NCBI RefSeq assembly: GCF_020103725.1 | Contig: NZ_JAHXBG010000006.1 | Location: forward strand, 372,001-436,000 | Source: Hyalangium gracile | GTDB taxonomy: Bacteria; Myxococcota; Myxococcia; Myxococcales; Myxococcaceae | Direction of reading: 5' to 3' | DNA: 64,000 bases | Shown: piece by piece, positions 43,574 to 53,488 of the stretch | Layout: every line of letters starts with the position of its first letter | How positions within the stretch are numbered: the stretch's first letter is position 1 | Notes under the pieces: model-generated | The model's database searches: none | The model's input: only the letters and a program-made list of their open reading frames with translations | What the model was told of the DNA's origin: nothing | Made by a program: the position numbers and the translations under genes

Positions 43574-44578
43574 ATGGCGACGAAGAGTCGGGAACAGCAG
43601 CCGATCGACGCATATCTGGCGAGCGTGAAGGACCCGGTGGCGAGGAAGACGCTGGGGGCGCTGCGCCTGCAGCTCCGGAAGCTGCTGCCAGGGGCCACCG
43701 AGACGATCAGCTACCGGATGCCCGCCTTCAAGGTCGATGGGGAAGTCGTGGCGGGCTTCGCGTTCTTCAAGAGCCACTGTGGCTACTACCCGTTCAGCGG
43801 CGGTGTGGTGCCGGCACTGAAGTCGGAGCTGGAGGGGTACTCCACGTCGAAGAGCGGCGTCACCTTCCAGCCCGACGAGCCGCTCCCGGCGAAGCTGGTG
43901 AAGCGGCTGGTGCAGGCACGGCTCGCGGAGATCGCCACGGGCGGGAAGAAGCCCGCGGCTGCGAGTAAGAGCGCGCTCATCACCGCCCGCGTGACCGACA
44001 GCGCCGTGAAGGACGCCACCGGGCGGGATTGGAAGACCTGGATGCGTGCCCTGGATGCGGCGGGGGCGGCCGAGCTGAACCACAAGCAGCTCGTCGCGCT
44101 CGTGGCCCGAGAGGTCGAGTCCGGCTGGTGGCAGCAGTCGATCGCGGTGGCGTATGAGCAGGCTCGCGGCAAGCGGGTGGTGGGCGAGACCGCCACGACG
44201 GGCTTCCAGGTGGGGGTGGTGCGCACGCTGCCGATGACCGTCCCCGCGTTGTGGGACCTGGTCTCGAAGCAGGCGGAGCGCTGGCTCGGCCCGGGCGCGA
44301 CGCTGAAGCTCGAGCCGGGGAAGGGCTATGAGGTCCCCAAGAGGCGCGGAGCCCCCGGCGTGCGCGGAGAGCTCCGGGTGGTGAAGCCCGAGCAGCGCCT
44401 GCGCATGACGTGGCAGCCAGACGATTGGAAGAAGCCGGCCACGTTGCAGCTCACGCTGGTGCCGAAGGCGCGAGGAGCTTCGCTCCATGTACACATGGAG
44501 AAGCTGCCGGACGCGAAGGCCCGGGAGGCCATGCGCGAGCACTGGTCGAAGGTCCTCGAGAAGCTCGCGAAGGCGTGA
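43574..44578 (+). CDS. DUF1801 - DUF4287-like - SRPBCC fusion protein
   Basis: 334 aa from ATG 43574; a GTG at 43547 is less likely. Residues 8-120 are a DUF1801/YdhG-like domain (YLASVKDPVARKTLGALRLQ, ISYRMPAFKVDGEVVAGFA). Residues ~135-205 resemble DUF4287 (RDWKTWMRALDAAGAAELNH, ESGWWQQSIAVAYEQARGKR). The remainder is an SRPBCC domain (LPMTVPALWDLVSKQAERWL). Such fusions are cytoplasmic and of unknown function, sometimes annotated as iron-chaperone-like. Confidence 0.85.
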   Translation: MATKSREQQPIDAYLASVKDPVARKTLGALRLQLRKLLPGATETISYRMPAFKVDGEVVAGFAFFKSHCGYYPFSGGVVPALKSELEGYSTSKSGVTFQPDEPLPAKLVKRLVQARLAEIATGGKKPAAASKSALITARVTDSAVKDATGRDWKTWMRALDAAGAAELNHKQLVALVAREVESGWWQQSIAVAYEQARGKRVVGETATTGFQVGVVRTLPMTVPALWDLVSKQAERWLGPGATLKLEPGKGYEVPKRRGAPGVRGELRVVKPEQRLRMTWQPDDWKKPATLQLTLVPKARGASLHVHMEKLPDAKAREAMREHWSKVLEKLAKA

Positions 44579-44727
44579 GCTGTGCGCGGATCAGCGCGCG
44601 AATACGCTCGACACACGTGGAGTGGAGGGCCTGCTGGCCCTCCCTCGGCGCCGCGTGCCCATCTTCCTGGGTTGGACAACCCGGAGAGGCGTTGGAACTC
44701 CCGTCGACGCCGCTAACATGAGAAGGC

Positions 44728-45789
44728 ATGCCGCTCGTCAGCCTCTTTCTGAAACGTGTCACCAACGGGCTCGATTCCAAGAACGCCGATTACAAGTACC
44801 GGCTCTCCGTGACCGAGTGCGTGGACTTGATGTTCGCCTCCACCGTCACACACGCCCCCAGCTCGACGCCGGTGACGGCCGGGACGACGTGGACCCCTGT
44901 CTCCACGCATCCCCCGCACGCCCATGCCCACATCAGCGGTGAGGGCTTCTCGCCGACGAAGGGCAAGACGGCTCCCAAGGAGAGCGAGCACCTGGACCCG
45001 GTCACGCGCGCGGCCTACCTGGGCATCCACCAGGAGCGCTTGATCGTGGACCCGCAGGTCACCAAGAAGATCGCCGGCACCAAGACCAAGGTGCCCGAGC
45101 CCTATACCCAGCGCAAGAAGCACTCCCAGTTCGAGGACTCCGAGGTCGCGCTGATGACCTTGTTCTTCGCCCTGAACACCGAGACTGGCCAGCAAGCGCT
45201 CCTGCACCTGGAGACGGCGACGTCCGGCGGCGGCTTCGTCGCGCGCCGCGCCGTCCTCAACTCGCAGTCCGCCGCCGAGTGCCTCAAGAAGCTCCCGATG
45301 CTCAAGGACAAGAAGCCGTCCTCCCACCCTCTGCGAGGCAAGACGCCGGGGGTGCTGGAGCGCGGCACGGGTGGGGCGGGAGCCGCGCCGGTCACGAACC
45401 AGGCCATCGTGGGGACGGTGACGGTGCTGGACGCGACAGCGACAGGCGACCTGCTGGTGACCACGCACTACCCCGTGAGCTCGTGGAAGACCGCGCCCTC
45501 CGCCTCGCACGACAAGGTCGAGCGCTCGGGGGACGCCTTCGCCACCGACTCGGTGGAGAAACCCTGGCGCACGGACCAGCAACTCCTCTGGTCGCCCGAG
45601 AAGGTGTGCGTGAAGTGCGAGAAGCTCTTCGTGGGGACCGGCTTCCGCTGGTACTACTGGCACTGCTGCAGGAAGTGCGGCTACCAGTACTGCCCCTCGT
45701 GCGGTGACAAGCTGAAGTGGGCGGGGTGGTTCACCCGCGAGCGCAGGTGCGACCAGAAGTCGTGTGACGGCGTCACCTTCCTCTTCTGA
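44728..45789 (+). CDS. hypothetical protein with C-terminal FYVE-like zinc finger
   Basis: 353 aa, no signal peptide. Residues 1-290 are of unknown fold (HSQFEDSEVALMTLFFALNT is the best-defined helix; a His cluster PPHAHAHISG at ~62). Residues 294-346 hold eight Cys in the order CVKC-(16)-CCRKC-(4)-CPSC-(16)-C-(4)-C, including WHCCRKCG and CPSC. This closely resembles the C-x2-C, (R)HHCRxCG, C-x2-C core of FYVE/zf-C2H2-like PI3P-binding fingers of eukaryotes. It could be a toxin or a eukaryote-directed protein; no partner gene is adjacent. Confidence 0.6.
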   Translation: MPLVSLFLKRVTNGLDSKNADYKYRLSVTECVDLMFASTVTHAPSSTPVTAGTTWTPVSTHPPHAHAHISGEGFSPTKGKTAPKESEHLDPVTRAAYLGIHQERLIVDPQVTKKIAGTKTKVPEPYTQRKKHSQFEDSEVALMTLFFALNTETGQQALLHLETATSGGGFVARRAVLNSQSAAECLKKLPMLKDKKPSSHPLRGKTPGVLERGTGGAGAAPVTNQAIVGTVTVLDATATGDLLVTTHYPVSSWKTAPSASHDKVERSGDAFATDSVEKPWRTDQQLLWSPEKVCVKCEKLFVGTGFRWYYWHCCRKCGYQYCPSCGDKLKWAGWFTRERRCDQKSCDGVTFLF

Positions 45790-45914
45790 GCGCGCAGCAC
45801 CGTGCGCCGTGGGCCCTGGCGAGGTGTGGCGTTGTGACGGGACTGACACAGTCCCCGCATGCGGCATGTCACAGGCTTGTGGTACTCGGGGGCCCTCACC
45901 TGTGGAGCCCCCCC

Positions 45915-46799
45915 ATGCAACTACGTACCCTCGCCCTCGCCAGCCTCGCCGCGCTCGCGGCCTGCAACAACGACATTCCCGAGACCGCGGAGGAGACCGG
46001 CGTCAGCACCGCCGCGGTGACGGCCACCCGTCTCTACGCCGCGGTAGGCGACAACGAGCTCAGCTTCGAGACGCTCGGCACCTTCGAGGAGCGTGAGGGT
46101 GTCCGCGCCCTCATCATCCGCGCCACCGCGAACCGCTACCTCTCGGACGTCCTGAGCTTCGTCCCGGATGACGCCTTCGGGGAGGCGAACATCATCAGCG
46201 AGCGCCGGTTCGAGATCGTCCTCCGCGAGGGCCATGAGCTCAACACCGTGCTCTCCGGCCTGCCGCTCTTCGTGCGCGTCGACACCTTCACGGGCACGCC
46301 GCGCTCGTACACCGCGCGCATCGTGATTGCCCCGCGCTTCTTCGACTTCCGCGGCGACAGCGGCATCTGGATCGAAGAGGCGGTGAACCCCATCTACGTC
46401 GTCCGGGGTAACAACAACCTGCTCTATCGCGGCCGCGCCGCGGTGTCCGGGTACGTGGACTGGCTCTCCGTCACGGCGCCCGACGGCATCCCGCAGGTCT
46501 ACGGCCGGCCCAACTACCGCCTCGACTGGTCGTATCCGGCGCTGTACCAGGCCATCGACCCGCACACCGTGCCGCTCACCTTCAGCGCGGGCGCCGATAA
46601 CGGGGTGGACATGCAGAAGACGGCGCGCCTCGTCGCTCGCGTGACGGAGCTCGCGGTCACCGATGGCGACGCCTACGACGTCTGGCCCAGCCCCGACTGC
46701 GACCCCGCCGTCTACAGCTGCTACCACTCACAGCCCGCGGGCACGACGGACTTCGGCCACTGCGGCACCTACCGCCAGGTCCTGCGCTGCACGTACTAG
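45915..46799 (+). CDS. exported lipoprotein of unknown function
   Basis: 294 aa from ATG 45915. The lipobox LAAC follows LALASLAALA. Mature part is beta-rich (LYAAVGDNELSFETLGTFEE, IYVVRGNNNLLYRGRAAVSG) with four Cys in the last 45 residues. Family not recognised. An outer-membrane location is likely because Asp does not follow the lipid Cys (CNND). Confidence 0.7.
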   Translation: MQLRTLALASLAALAACNNDIPETAEETGVSTAAVTATRLYAAVGDNELSFETLGTFEEREGVRALIIRATANRYLSDVLSFVPDDAFGEANIISERRFEIVLREGHELNTVLSGLPLFVRVDTFTGTPRSYTARIVIAPRFFDFRGDSGIWIEEAVNPIYVVRGNNNLLYRGRAAVSGYVDWLSVTAPDGIPQVYGRPNYRLDWSYPALYQAIDPHTVPLTFSAGADNGVDMQKTARLVARVTELAVTDGDAYDVWPSPDCDPAVYSCYHSQPAGTTDFGHCGTYRQVLRCTY

Positions 46800-46856
46800 C
46801 GGGCCGTCGCTGCGTGCCCCATGAGGAGCTTGGCCCGTGCCCGGAGCGGATGCTCG

Positions 46857-46920
46857 GACCGCCAGGTCCCGTCTTCGTTCCCAGTCCGATGATTTCTCCC
46901 GGGGGGCCCACCGCGACGGC
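46857..46920 (-). pseudogene. 64-bp remnant of an AgmX-like gene
   Basis: The minus strand reads AVAVGPPGEIIGLGTKTGPG, almost the same as VSVAVGTPGGIIGLGTKTGP in the intact gene at 63443 (DNA match to ~63892-63955). Both ends stop abruptly. It indicates past recombination between this locus and the array end. Confidence 0.6.
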
Positions 46921-46925
46921 CCCCG

Positions 46926-49097
46926 TCAGGGCGTGTACAGCTCCGCCGACGCGAGCTCATAGTTGCCATCGACGATCTGTCCCCCGACGGCGAGGACCCT
47001 GCCGTCGGGCAGCAGCACCGCCGTGTGGTCTTCGCGAGCGGTGGCCATGGAGCCTGTCATGCTCCAGGTGCCCAGGGCCGGATCGTACAGCTCCGCTGTC
47101 TCCTGGGAGCCGTCGGGGCCGCCGAGTCCCCCCGCGACGAGGACCTTGCCGTTGGGCAGCAGCGTCGCCGTGTGGTTGAAATGAATCTTGTTCATGGAGT
47201 TGGTGGGACTCCAGGTGCCCGTGGCCGGGTCATACAGCTCCACTGTCCGGAGGCCATTGCCTCCCGCGACGAGGACCCTGCCGCCCGGCAGCAGCGTCGC
47301 CGTGTGGTTCTCGCGAGGTGAGCTCATGGAGCCGGTCTGGCTCCAGGTGTTCGTGGCCGGGTCGTACAGCTCCACCGCCGTGCCCGGCGGTGAATTGCCC
47401 CAGCCTCCCGCGACGAGGACACTGCCGCCCGGCAGCAGCGCCGCCGTGTGGTAATAGCGAGCTGTGGCCATGGGGCCGGTAGGGCTCCAGGTGCCCGTGG
47501 TCGGGTCATACAGCTCCGCTGCCGGGAGGTTGTTGCCTCCCACGACGAGGACCTTGCCGCCCGGTAGCAGCGTCGCCGTGTGCCGCGCGCGCCCTTCCGC
47601 CATGGAGCCGGTAGGGCTCCAGGTGCCCGCGGCCGGGTCGTACACCTCCGCCGAGTGGAGGTAGGGCTCGAAGGGGTCCGCTTCATCGAACCGTCCCCCG
47701 CTGACGAGGACCTTGCCGCCCGGCAGCAGCGCCATCGCGTGGGAGGTGCGACGGTGGCTCATGGAGCCCGTGGGGGCCCAATAGCCCATGGGGAAGGGAC
47801 AGTCTGGCAGTCCCGTCACCGCGAAGCTCCGGGTCGCCGTGAGGTAGCTGGAGAAGGGGTTGGTGACGGTGACGGTGATGGAAGCAGCAGCGTTGGCGTT
47901 GACGCAGGCGGGTGCTGTCCAGGTGATGCGGCTGCGAGAGCCGTCGCTGTCGGGGGTGCCCAGCGAGCCTGTATTGGCCTCCCAGGAGAAGGAGAGGGCC
48001 GCGCCCTGCGGATCGCTGGCCACCACCTCGTAGGTGAGCACCTGTCCCGGGGTTGCCGTGTCCGAGGACCTGTAGGAGCGGATGATGGCGGGCTCGGAGG
48101 GGGGCGGAGGGGGCGTGTCCCGGACGCACAGGGCGACGCTGCCCGTGGTCTGTCCTCCTCGTCCGTCCGAGACGGAGACCGTCAGTCGGCAGTTGTTGCA
48201 GGCGCCGGCGGGCAGGAGCGAGGGCGTGAACCGCGCGGAATGGGAGGAGGCGTTGCTCCAGGAGCCGGCGCAGGTGGCGCTCCAGGAGTAGGAGAGGCTG
48301 TCCCCATCCGGGTCGGAAGCAGCGACGGAGACAGAGGTCGTCTGCCCCACGGACAGCTGCGTGGGCGTGGCACCGAGCGAGGCCACCACGGGGGAGCTGT
48401 TGAAGCAGATGGACAGCTGCGCCTCGCCCTCTCCGTCATGGGTGACGTTGACGGACAGGGAGATGCTGGAGGACAGGCCGCGCGAGTCCGTCACGGTCAG
48501 CGTGAGGGTCTGGAGGCCGGTGGAGGCCGGAGCGGTCCACGAGGTGGCGGCCTCGGAGGGCGAGGCGAAGGAGCCCGCGGTGGCGCTCCAGGCGTAGGAG
48601 AGGGTGTCGCCCGGGTTGGGATCATGAGCGGTGGCCCACAGGGAGAGGACGCCGCCCGCGGACACAGAGGTGGCGGAGGCCACCAGGGAGTCGATGAGCG
48701 GGGCCTCATTGACGAAGGGGGGAGGAGGATTGACCTGCTGGAGGGTGATGGCGACCAGGGTGGTCTGGTTGGCGGAGAGGGTGACGCCAGAGGCGGAACC
48801 CTCGAAGAGCAGGGTCCCGGAGGAGTCGAAGGCCCGAGCCTGGAAGGAGCGGTTGGAGCCCGCGGGGATGTTGCCGATGGTGCCGCCCCACACCCCGTTG
48901 GAGGGGGCGAGGTCCAAGGTCACGGAAGGGATGTCCGCGGCGCTGGAGGTGACGGAGACACGAGCGATGCTGGAGGTCAGCGCCTGACGCATGGAGACGG
49001 CGAAGCGGGCCGAGCCCGTCTCGGATGAAGAGTCAGCGCAGCCGACCAGCAACACCACGGTGATTGCCAACAGCACCTGCGCGAGAGTCTTTTTCAC
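46926..49097 (-). CDS. kelch-repeat lipoprotein with PKD/Ig-like domains
   Basis: 723 aa from a GTG at 49097 (GGGGGG upstream). Lipobox LLVGC. N-terminal beta domain (~35-135), two or three PKD-like Ig domains (GDTLSYAWSATAGSFASPSE, SYSWSATCAGSW, LSFSWEANTGSL), then six or seven kelch units at ~440-720 with the repeated HTATLLPGGKVLVVGG...AELYDPATGTWSPTGSM. Presumably a surface lipoprotein with a C-terminal propeller; similar genes occur in many copies in myxobacteria. Confidence 0.9.
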   Translation of the reverse strand: MKKTLAQVLLAITVVLLVGCADSSSETGSARFAVSMRQALTSSIARVSVTSSAADIPSVTLDLAPSNGVWGGTIGNIPAGSNRSFQARAFDSSGTLLFEGSASGVTLSANQTTLVAITLQQVNPPPPFVNEAPLIDSLVASATSVSAGGVLSLWATAHDPNPGDTLSYAWSATAGSFASPSEAATSWTAPASTGLQTLTLTVTDSRGLSSSISLSVNVTHDGEGEAQLSICFNSSPVVASLGATPTQLSVGQTTSVSVAASDPDGDSLSYSWSATCAGSWSNASSHSARFTPSLLPAGACNNCRLTVSVSDGRGGQTTGSVALCVRDTPPPPPSEPAIIRSYRSSDTATPGQVLTYEVVASDPQGAALSFSWEANTGSLGTPDSDGSRSRITWTAPACVNANAAASITVTVTNPFSSYLTATRSFAVTGLPDCPFPMGYWAPTGSMSHRRTSHAMALLPGGKVLVSGGRFDEADPFEPYLHSAEVYDPAAGTWSPTGSMAEGRARHTATLLPGGKVLVVGGNNLPAAELYDPTTGTWSPTGPMATARYYHTAALLPGGSVLVAGGWGNSPPGTAVELYDPATNTWSQTGSMSSPRENHTATLLPGGRVLVAGGNGLRTVELYDPATGTWSPTNSMNKIHFNHTATLLPNGKVLVAGGLGGPDGSQETAELYDPALGTWSMTGSMATAREDHTAVLLPDGRVLAVGGQIVDGNYELASAELYTP

Positions 49098-49287
49098 AGT
49101 CCCCCCTGAGTGACCGGAATGCGCGGTCATGGAACAGGAAGGGAGGGTGTCCCGGCTATTGCCCTGAATGTCCTGTGCGCAGTTCGTTGCTGGGCTTCAG
49201 CGACTCTGTCTGCTGTCACGCATCCCGGGAGCGCGTGGCACCGAATTGTGTCTGGCTCCCCGCCCATCGTTGCTAGGCCTGGGCGTC

Positions 49288-52020
49288 ATGGCGACGCGCT
49301 CTCCGCTGGAACCGACGTATGATCTGCTGCACCAGCAGGCTCGACACCCGCTCGATGCCCTCTTCGCTCCCCGGAGCGTGGCCGTGGTGGGCGCCAGCGA
49401 ACGCCAGGGCAGCGTGGGCCGCACCATTCTCTGGAACCTCATCAGCAGCCCCTTCGGCGGCACCGTCTATCCGGTCAACCCGAAGCGGAACAACGTGCTC
49501 GGCATCCGCGCCTGGCCTTCCATCTCCGCCATCCCGGAGCAGGTGGATCTGGCCGTGGTCGTCACCCCGTCCCCCACCGTGCCCGCCGTCATCCGCGAGT
49601 GCGTCCAGGCAGGCGTGAAGGGCGCCATCATCATCTCCGCCGGCTTCAAGGAGACGGGCCCCGAGGGCGTCCGCCTGGAGCAGGAGGTGATGGCCGCGGC
49701 CCGGGGCCACCTGCGCATCATCGGCCCCAACTGTCTGGGCGTCATGCGCCCCACCTCCGGCCTCAACGCCACCTTCGCGGGCGCCATGGCCCGGCCCGGC
49801 AACGTGGCCTTCATCAGCCAGAGCGGCGCCCTGCTCACCGGCATCCTCGACTGGAGCCTGCGCGAGTCCGTGGGCTTCAGCGCCTTCGTCTCCATGGGCT
49901 CCATGCTGGACGTGGGCTGGGGAGACCTCATCGACTACCTGGGCAACGATCCCCGCACCCGCAGCATCCTCCTGTACATGGAGTCCATTGGCGACGCGCG
50001 CGCATTCCTCTCCTCCGCGCGCGAGGTGGCGCTCCAGAAGCCCATCATCGTCATCAAGGCCGGGCGCACCGCTCAGGCGGCCCAGGCGGCCGCCTCGCAC
50101 ACCGGCACGCTGGCCGGCAGCGACGAGGTGCTCACCGCCGCCTTCCGCCGCGCCGGTGTGCTGCGTGTCGACAGCATCTCGGACCTCTTCTACATGGCCG
50201 AGGTGCTGGCCCGGCAGCCCCGGCCAGAGGGCCGTCGGCTCACGCTGATCACCAACGCGGGCGGACCGGGCGTGCTGGCCACGGATGCGCTCGTGTCGGG
50301 CGGAGGAGAGCTGGCGAAGCTGTCCGAGCAGACGGTGACGGCCCTCGACGAGTTCCTGCCACCTCAGTGGAGCCACGGCAACCCGGTGGACATCCTGGGA
50401 GACGCGGACCCCGAGCGCTATGCGAAGACGCTCGAGGTGGCCGGCGCGGACGAGAACAGCGATGGGCTGCTCGTCATCCTCACGCCCCAGGACATGACGG
50501 AGCCCACGCAGACGGCGGATCGGCTCAAGCCCTACGCCCGCATGGGCAAGCCGGTGCTGGCCAGCTGGATGGGTGGCTCCGCGGTCGCCGCGGGCGAGCG
50601 CATCCTCAATGACGCGGGCATCCCGACGTTCGGCTACCCGGACACGGCCGCGCGCATCTTCAATTACATGTGGCGCTACAGCTACAACCTGAGCGCCCTC
50701 TATGAGACGCCGACCCTCGCGGAGGAGCCCACGGGGGATGCTCGCGAGCGGGCCCAGGCGCTCATCCACGCCGTCCGCTCCGAGGGCCGCACGCTGCTGA
50801 CGGAGTACGAGTCCAAGCAGTTGCTGGCCGCCTATGGCATCCCCACCGTGGAGACGCGGTTGGCCGGCACGGTGGACGAGGCGGTGGCGCAGGCCGAGTC
50901 CCTGGGCTACCCGGTGGTGGTGAAGCTGCACTCGCGCTCCATCACCCACAAGACGGACGTGGGAGGCGTGCGGCTGAACCTGGGCAGCGCGGCCGCGGTG
51001 CGTGAGGCCGTGGAGGGCATCCGCCGGAAGCTCCAGGAGCTGGGCCAGGGCGACGCCTTCGACGGCGTGACGGTGCAGCCCATGGCGAGGCTGGACGGGT
51101 ACGAGCTCATCGTCGGCAGCAGCCTGGATGCGCAGTTCGGCCCGGTGCTGCTCTTCGGCGCGGGCGGTGTGCTGGTGGAGGTGTTCCAGGATCGGGCGCT
51201 GGGGCTGCCTCCCCTGAACACGACGCTGGCGCGTCGGATGATCGAGCGCACCCGCATCCACGAGGCGCTCAAGGGAGTGCGCGGGCGCCCTCCCGTGGAC
51301 CTGGCGGCGCTGGAGAAGCTGATGGTGCGCTTCAGCCAGCTCGTGGTGGAGCAGCGCCTCATCCAGGAGGTGGACATCAACCCGCTGCTGGCCTCGCCCG
51401 AGCGGCTGCTGGCGCTGGACGCGCGCGTGGTGCTTCACCCCACGTCGGTGCCCGAGTCCGCGCTGCCACCGCTGGCCATCCAGCCCTACCCCTACCAGTA
51501 CACCTGGCGGTGGAAGGCCCGGGATGGCCAGGAGTACATCCTTCGCCCCATCCGCCCCGAGGACGAGCCGAGGATGGTGGCGTTCCACCATGCCCTGTCC
51601 GAGCAGAGCGTGTTCATGCGCTACGCCGGCATGATGCGCCTGGATCAGCGGGTGGCCCACGAGCGCCTGACGCGCATCTGCTTCATCGACTACGCACGGG
51701 AGATGGCGCTGGTCGTCGAGAACCCCCGGGTGGACGGCGGAGAGATCGTCGGCGTGGGCCGGCTCACGCGGCTGCTCGGCACCTCGGATGGGGAGTTCGC
51801 CATGCTCATCAGCGACAGGATGCAGTGCCAGGGGCTGGGCACGGAGCTGCTCCAGCGCCTGGTGGACATCGGCCGCGACTGGGGCCTCTCGCGCATCGTC
51901 GCGGACATCCTCGGGGGCAACCGCCCCATGCAGCGCGTCTGCGGCAAGCTGGGCTTCGAGATTCTCGGCTTCGAGGACCCGAGGGCGGAGATGGTGAAGG
52001 CCGTGAAGGTCCTGGGCTGA
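49288..52020 (+). CDS. Pat/YfiQ-type protein: ADP-forming acyl-CoA synthetase + GNAT acetyltransferase
   Basis: 910 aa from ATG 49288. Residues ~20-150 are a CoA-binding Rossmann domain ([28 protein letters not shown]), ~150-480 succinyl-CoA-synthetase-like (with [10 protein letters not shown] around the canonical phospho-His), ~505-730 an ATP-grasp domain ([28 protein letters not shown]) and ~740-905 a GNAT domain ([29 protein letters not shown]). This order is that of Pat (YfiQ), which acetylates lysines of metabolic enzymes such as acetyl-CoA synthetase. Whether the ligase half is active cannot be told by eye. Monocistronic. Confidence 0.92.
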   Translation: MATRSPLEPTYDLLHQQARHPLDALFAPRSVAVVGASERQGSVGRTILWNLISSPFGGTVYPVNPKRNNVLGIRAWPSISAIPEQVDLAVVVTPSPTVPAVIRECVQAGVKGAIIISAGFKETGPEGVRLEQEVMAAARGHLRIIGPNCLGVMRPTSGLNATFAGAMARPGNVAFISQSGALLTGILDWSLRESVGFSAFVSMGSMLDVGWGDLIDYLGNDPRTRSILLYMESIGDARAFLSSAREVALQKPIIVIKAGRTAQAAQAAASHTGTLAGSDEVLTAAFRRAGVLRVDSISDLFYMAEVLARQPRPEGRRLTLITNAGGPGVLATDALVSGGGELAKLSEQTVTALDEFLPPQWSHGNPVDILGDADPERYAKTLEVAGADENSDGLLVILTPQDMTEPTQTADRLKPYARMGKPVLASWMGGSAVAAGERILNDAGIPTFGYPDTAARIFNYMWRYSYNLSALYETPTLAEEPTGDARERAQALIHAVRSEGRTLLTEYESKQLLAAYGIPTVETRLAGTVDEAVAQAESLGYPVVVKLHSRSITHKTDVGGVRLNLGSAAAVREAVEGIRRKLQELGQGDAFDGVTVQPMARLDGYELIVGSSLDAQFGPVLLFGAGGVLVEVFQDRALGLPPLNTTLARRMIERTRIHEALKGVRGRPPVDLAALEKLMVRFSQLVVEQRLIQEVDINPLLASPERLLALDARVVLHPTSVPESALPPLAIQPYPYQYTWRWKARDGQEYILRPIRPEDEPRMVAFHHALSEQSVFMRYAGMMRLDQRVAHERLTRICFIDYAREMALVVENPRVDGGEIVGVGRLTRLLGTSDGEFAMLISDRMQCQGLGTELLQRLVDIGRDWGLSRIVADILGGNRPMQRVCGKLGFEILGFEDPRAEMVKAVKVLG

Positions 52021-52089
52021 AGCAGGAGGGAGGTTGAGGTACCGGTCGAAGAGGGCTCGGGCGTTCAACTCGTTCGTGCCCCGGGAGCC

Positions 52090-52300
52090 TCGGGATCCAT
52101 CGCCGTTCGCGGGACTCCTCTCGCACGAGCTCCAAGAGGGTCGAGAGCCTTCGCTCGCCGCGGACGTGCACGAGTTGCGGAAGGAGCGAGACGAGCAAGC
52201 TCGCGTCCGGGGAAGCGAAGACGCAGTAACCCACCAGCATTCGAACATCCGGCGGGCCATCTGGATCGCCATTTCTGACCTCGCCATCGGGCAACACGAT
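52090..52300 (-). pseudogene. AraC-type regulator fragment
   Basis: Minus-strand text GEVRNGDPDGPPDVRMLVGY then ASPDASLLVSLLPQLVHVRG matches the cupin part of the intact AraC protein at 29591 (GEVRHGTRGGRPDVRLLGGY). HTH domains and start are missing. Confidence 0.65.
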
Positions 52301-52334
52301 CTGCGCGGTGGCGCGCTTGCCCCTGGGAGGCTCG

Positions 52335-52649
52335 GCCGTGACCCAGGCATTCCTGCCTCGGTTCCGGCAACGGAAGGCTGGAGTCGTCGTGAACGTCTCG
52401 TCCGGCACGACGCTGAAGCCGCTCCCGATGCTTGCCGTGTACACAGCGAGCAAGGCGGCGCTCAACGCATTCACCGAGTCGCTCGCGCTGGAACTCCAGC
52501 CCTTCAACGTGCGGGTGAGCCTCGTGATGGAGCCGTTCACCCGGTCGCTCGACGTGGCGGAGGTGATCTGGCGTGCGGTGAACGATTCGTCGAGCCCGAT
52601 CCGCCAGCCCGCCGGCGCGGATGCCGTGGCGTTGGCCAGGTCGAACTGA
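52335..52649 (+). pseudogene. SDR C-terminal fragment
   Basis: VTQAFLPRFRQRKAGVVVNV, YTASKAALNAFTESLALELQ, then a deletion and DVAEVIWRAVNDSSSPIRQP...ARSN. It matches the SDR at 28735 (VTQAVLPRFRARKSGVVVNV; VAEAVWRAANDSTGQLRFPA). The N-terminal cofactor domain is gone. With the AraC fragment it forms a decayed copy of that divergent pair in inverted orientation. Confidence 0.7.
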
Positions 52650-52714
52650 GCCTGGAGGTGACGGGACTGATACAGTATGGCAATCGGGTACTTCGTCCTG
52701 TTCACGCTCGCTTC

Positions 52715-53242
52715 TCAGTCCGGTCCTCGCAGGACATCCACCGAGACCTCCAGGGAGTCCATCAGGAAGTAGAGCGCGCCCTCGAACTTGAGTGTCTTCA
52801 CCTTCTCGATGGTGACGATGTATTCGAGTGCGCCGACCCGCTGACGCTTGGATGCACCGACCTCGAAGTCCTTGGAGGTAAAGGCAACGCGGCCCTTCTC
52901 CTCCTCGCCGTCTCCTGCGTCCGGCGTCGACCGGGCGCTCAGCTCGATGCCGAAGTCCGGAGCAATGCTTCCCTCCGGGTGGTTGTAGGCCTGCCCGTCC
53001 CAGGAGAGGAAGTAGGCATAGCCGAGCACGCTCTCTCCCTGAGACTCGCGGACGATGAGCGTGCGCCCGGTGCAGCAGAAGGGCCCCACGTAGTGGTTGT
53101 CATTCGCGATGCCGTCCTGAGGCAGTCGGTAGGAGCCCACCAGCCGCTCCTGCTCCTCGGCGGTGAGCCCGCCTGAACAGCCCGCTCCCAGCGTGGCCAT
53201 GACAGCCAGTGCCACCGCGCACAGCATCCTCGAGTTCTGCAT
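52715..53242 (-). CDS. small exported lipoprotein
   Basis: 175 aa. Signal peptide with lipobox LGAGC, then LTAEEQERLVGSYRLPQDGI and a beta-rich domain with paired Cys (GPFCCTG). Looks like the lipocalin-like 'GxYRL' lipoproteins common in myxobacteria, but no named family. Monocistronic. Confidence 0.75.
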   Translation of the reverse strand: MQNSRMLCAVALAVMATLGAGCSGGLTAEEQERLVGSYRLPQDGIANDNHYVGPFCCTGRTLIVRESQGESVLGYAYFLSWDGQAYNHPEGSIAPDFGIELSARSTPDAGDGEEEKGRVAFTSKDFEVGASKRQRVGALEYIVTIEKVKTLKFEGALYFLMDSLEVSVDVLRGPD

Positions 53243-53488
53243 GTCTACCCCTCCGCTTCACATGGGAAGTCCCAGCCCCTGTGCAATGCATGCGCCACCC
53301 CCCGCGGGCCCTGGGAGCGTGCGGAGCAGGGCGAGGTGCAGTGCCAATCTGTCCGAGGGCGCGCCGGAAGGGGCGTACAGATTGTCATCGGGTCACCGAG
53401 ACCCGAAACCGGGGTAACTTCAGAGCACCCGCCGGTCGCGCAGGGCTCTCATGAAACGGAAAGAACAGCACGCCAATCCCGACGACCG

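Noticed and set aside
49273-52350. 1025-aa open frame on the minus strand
   Set aside because: Complementary shadow of the Pat-type gene; His/Arg/Gly-rich with no domain, typical of antisense frames in GC-rich coding DNA.
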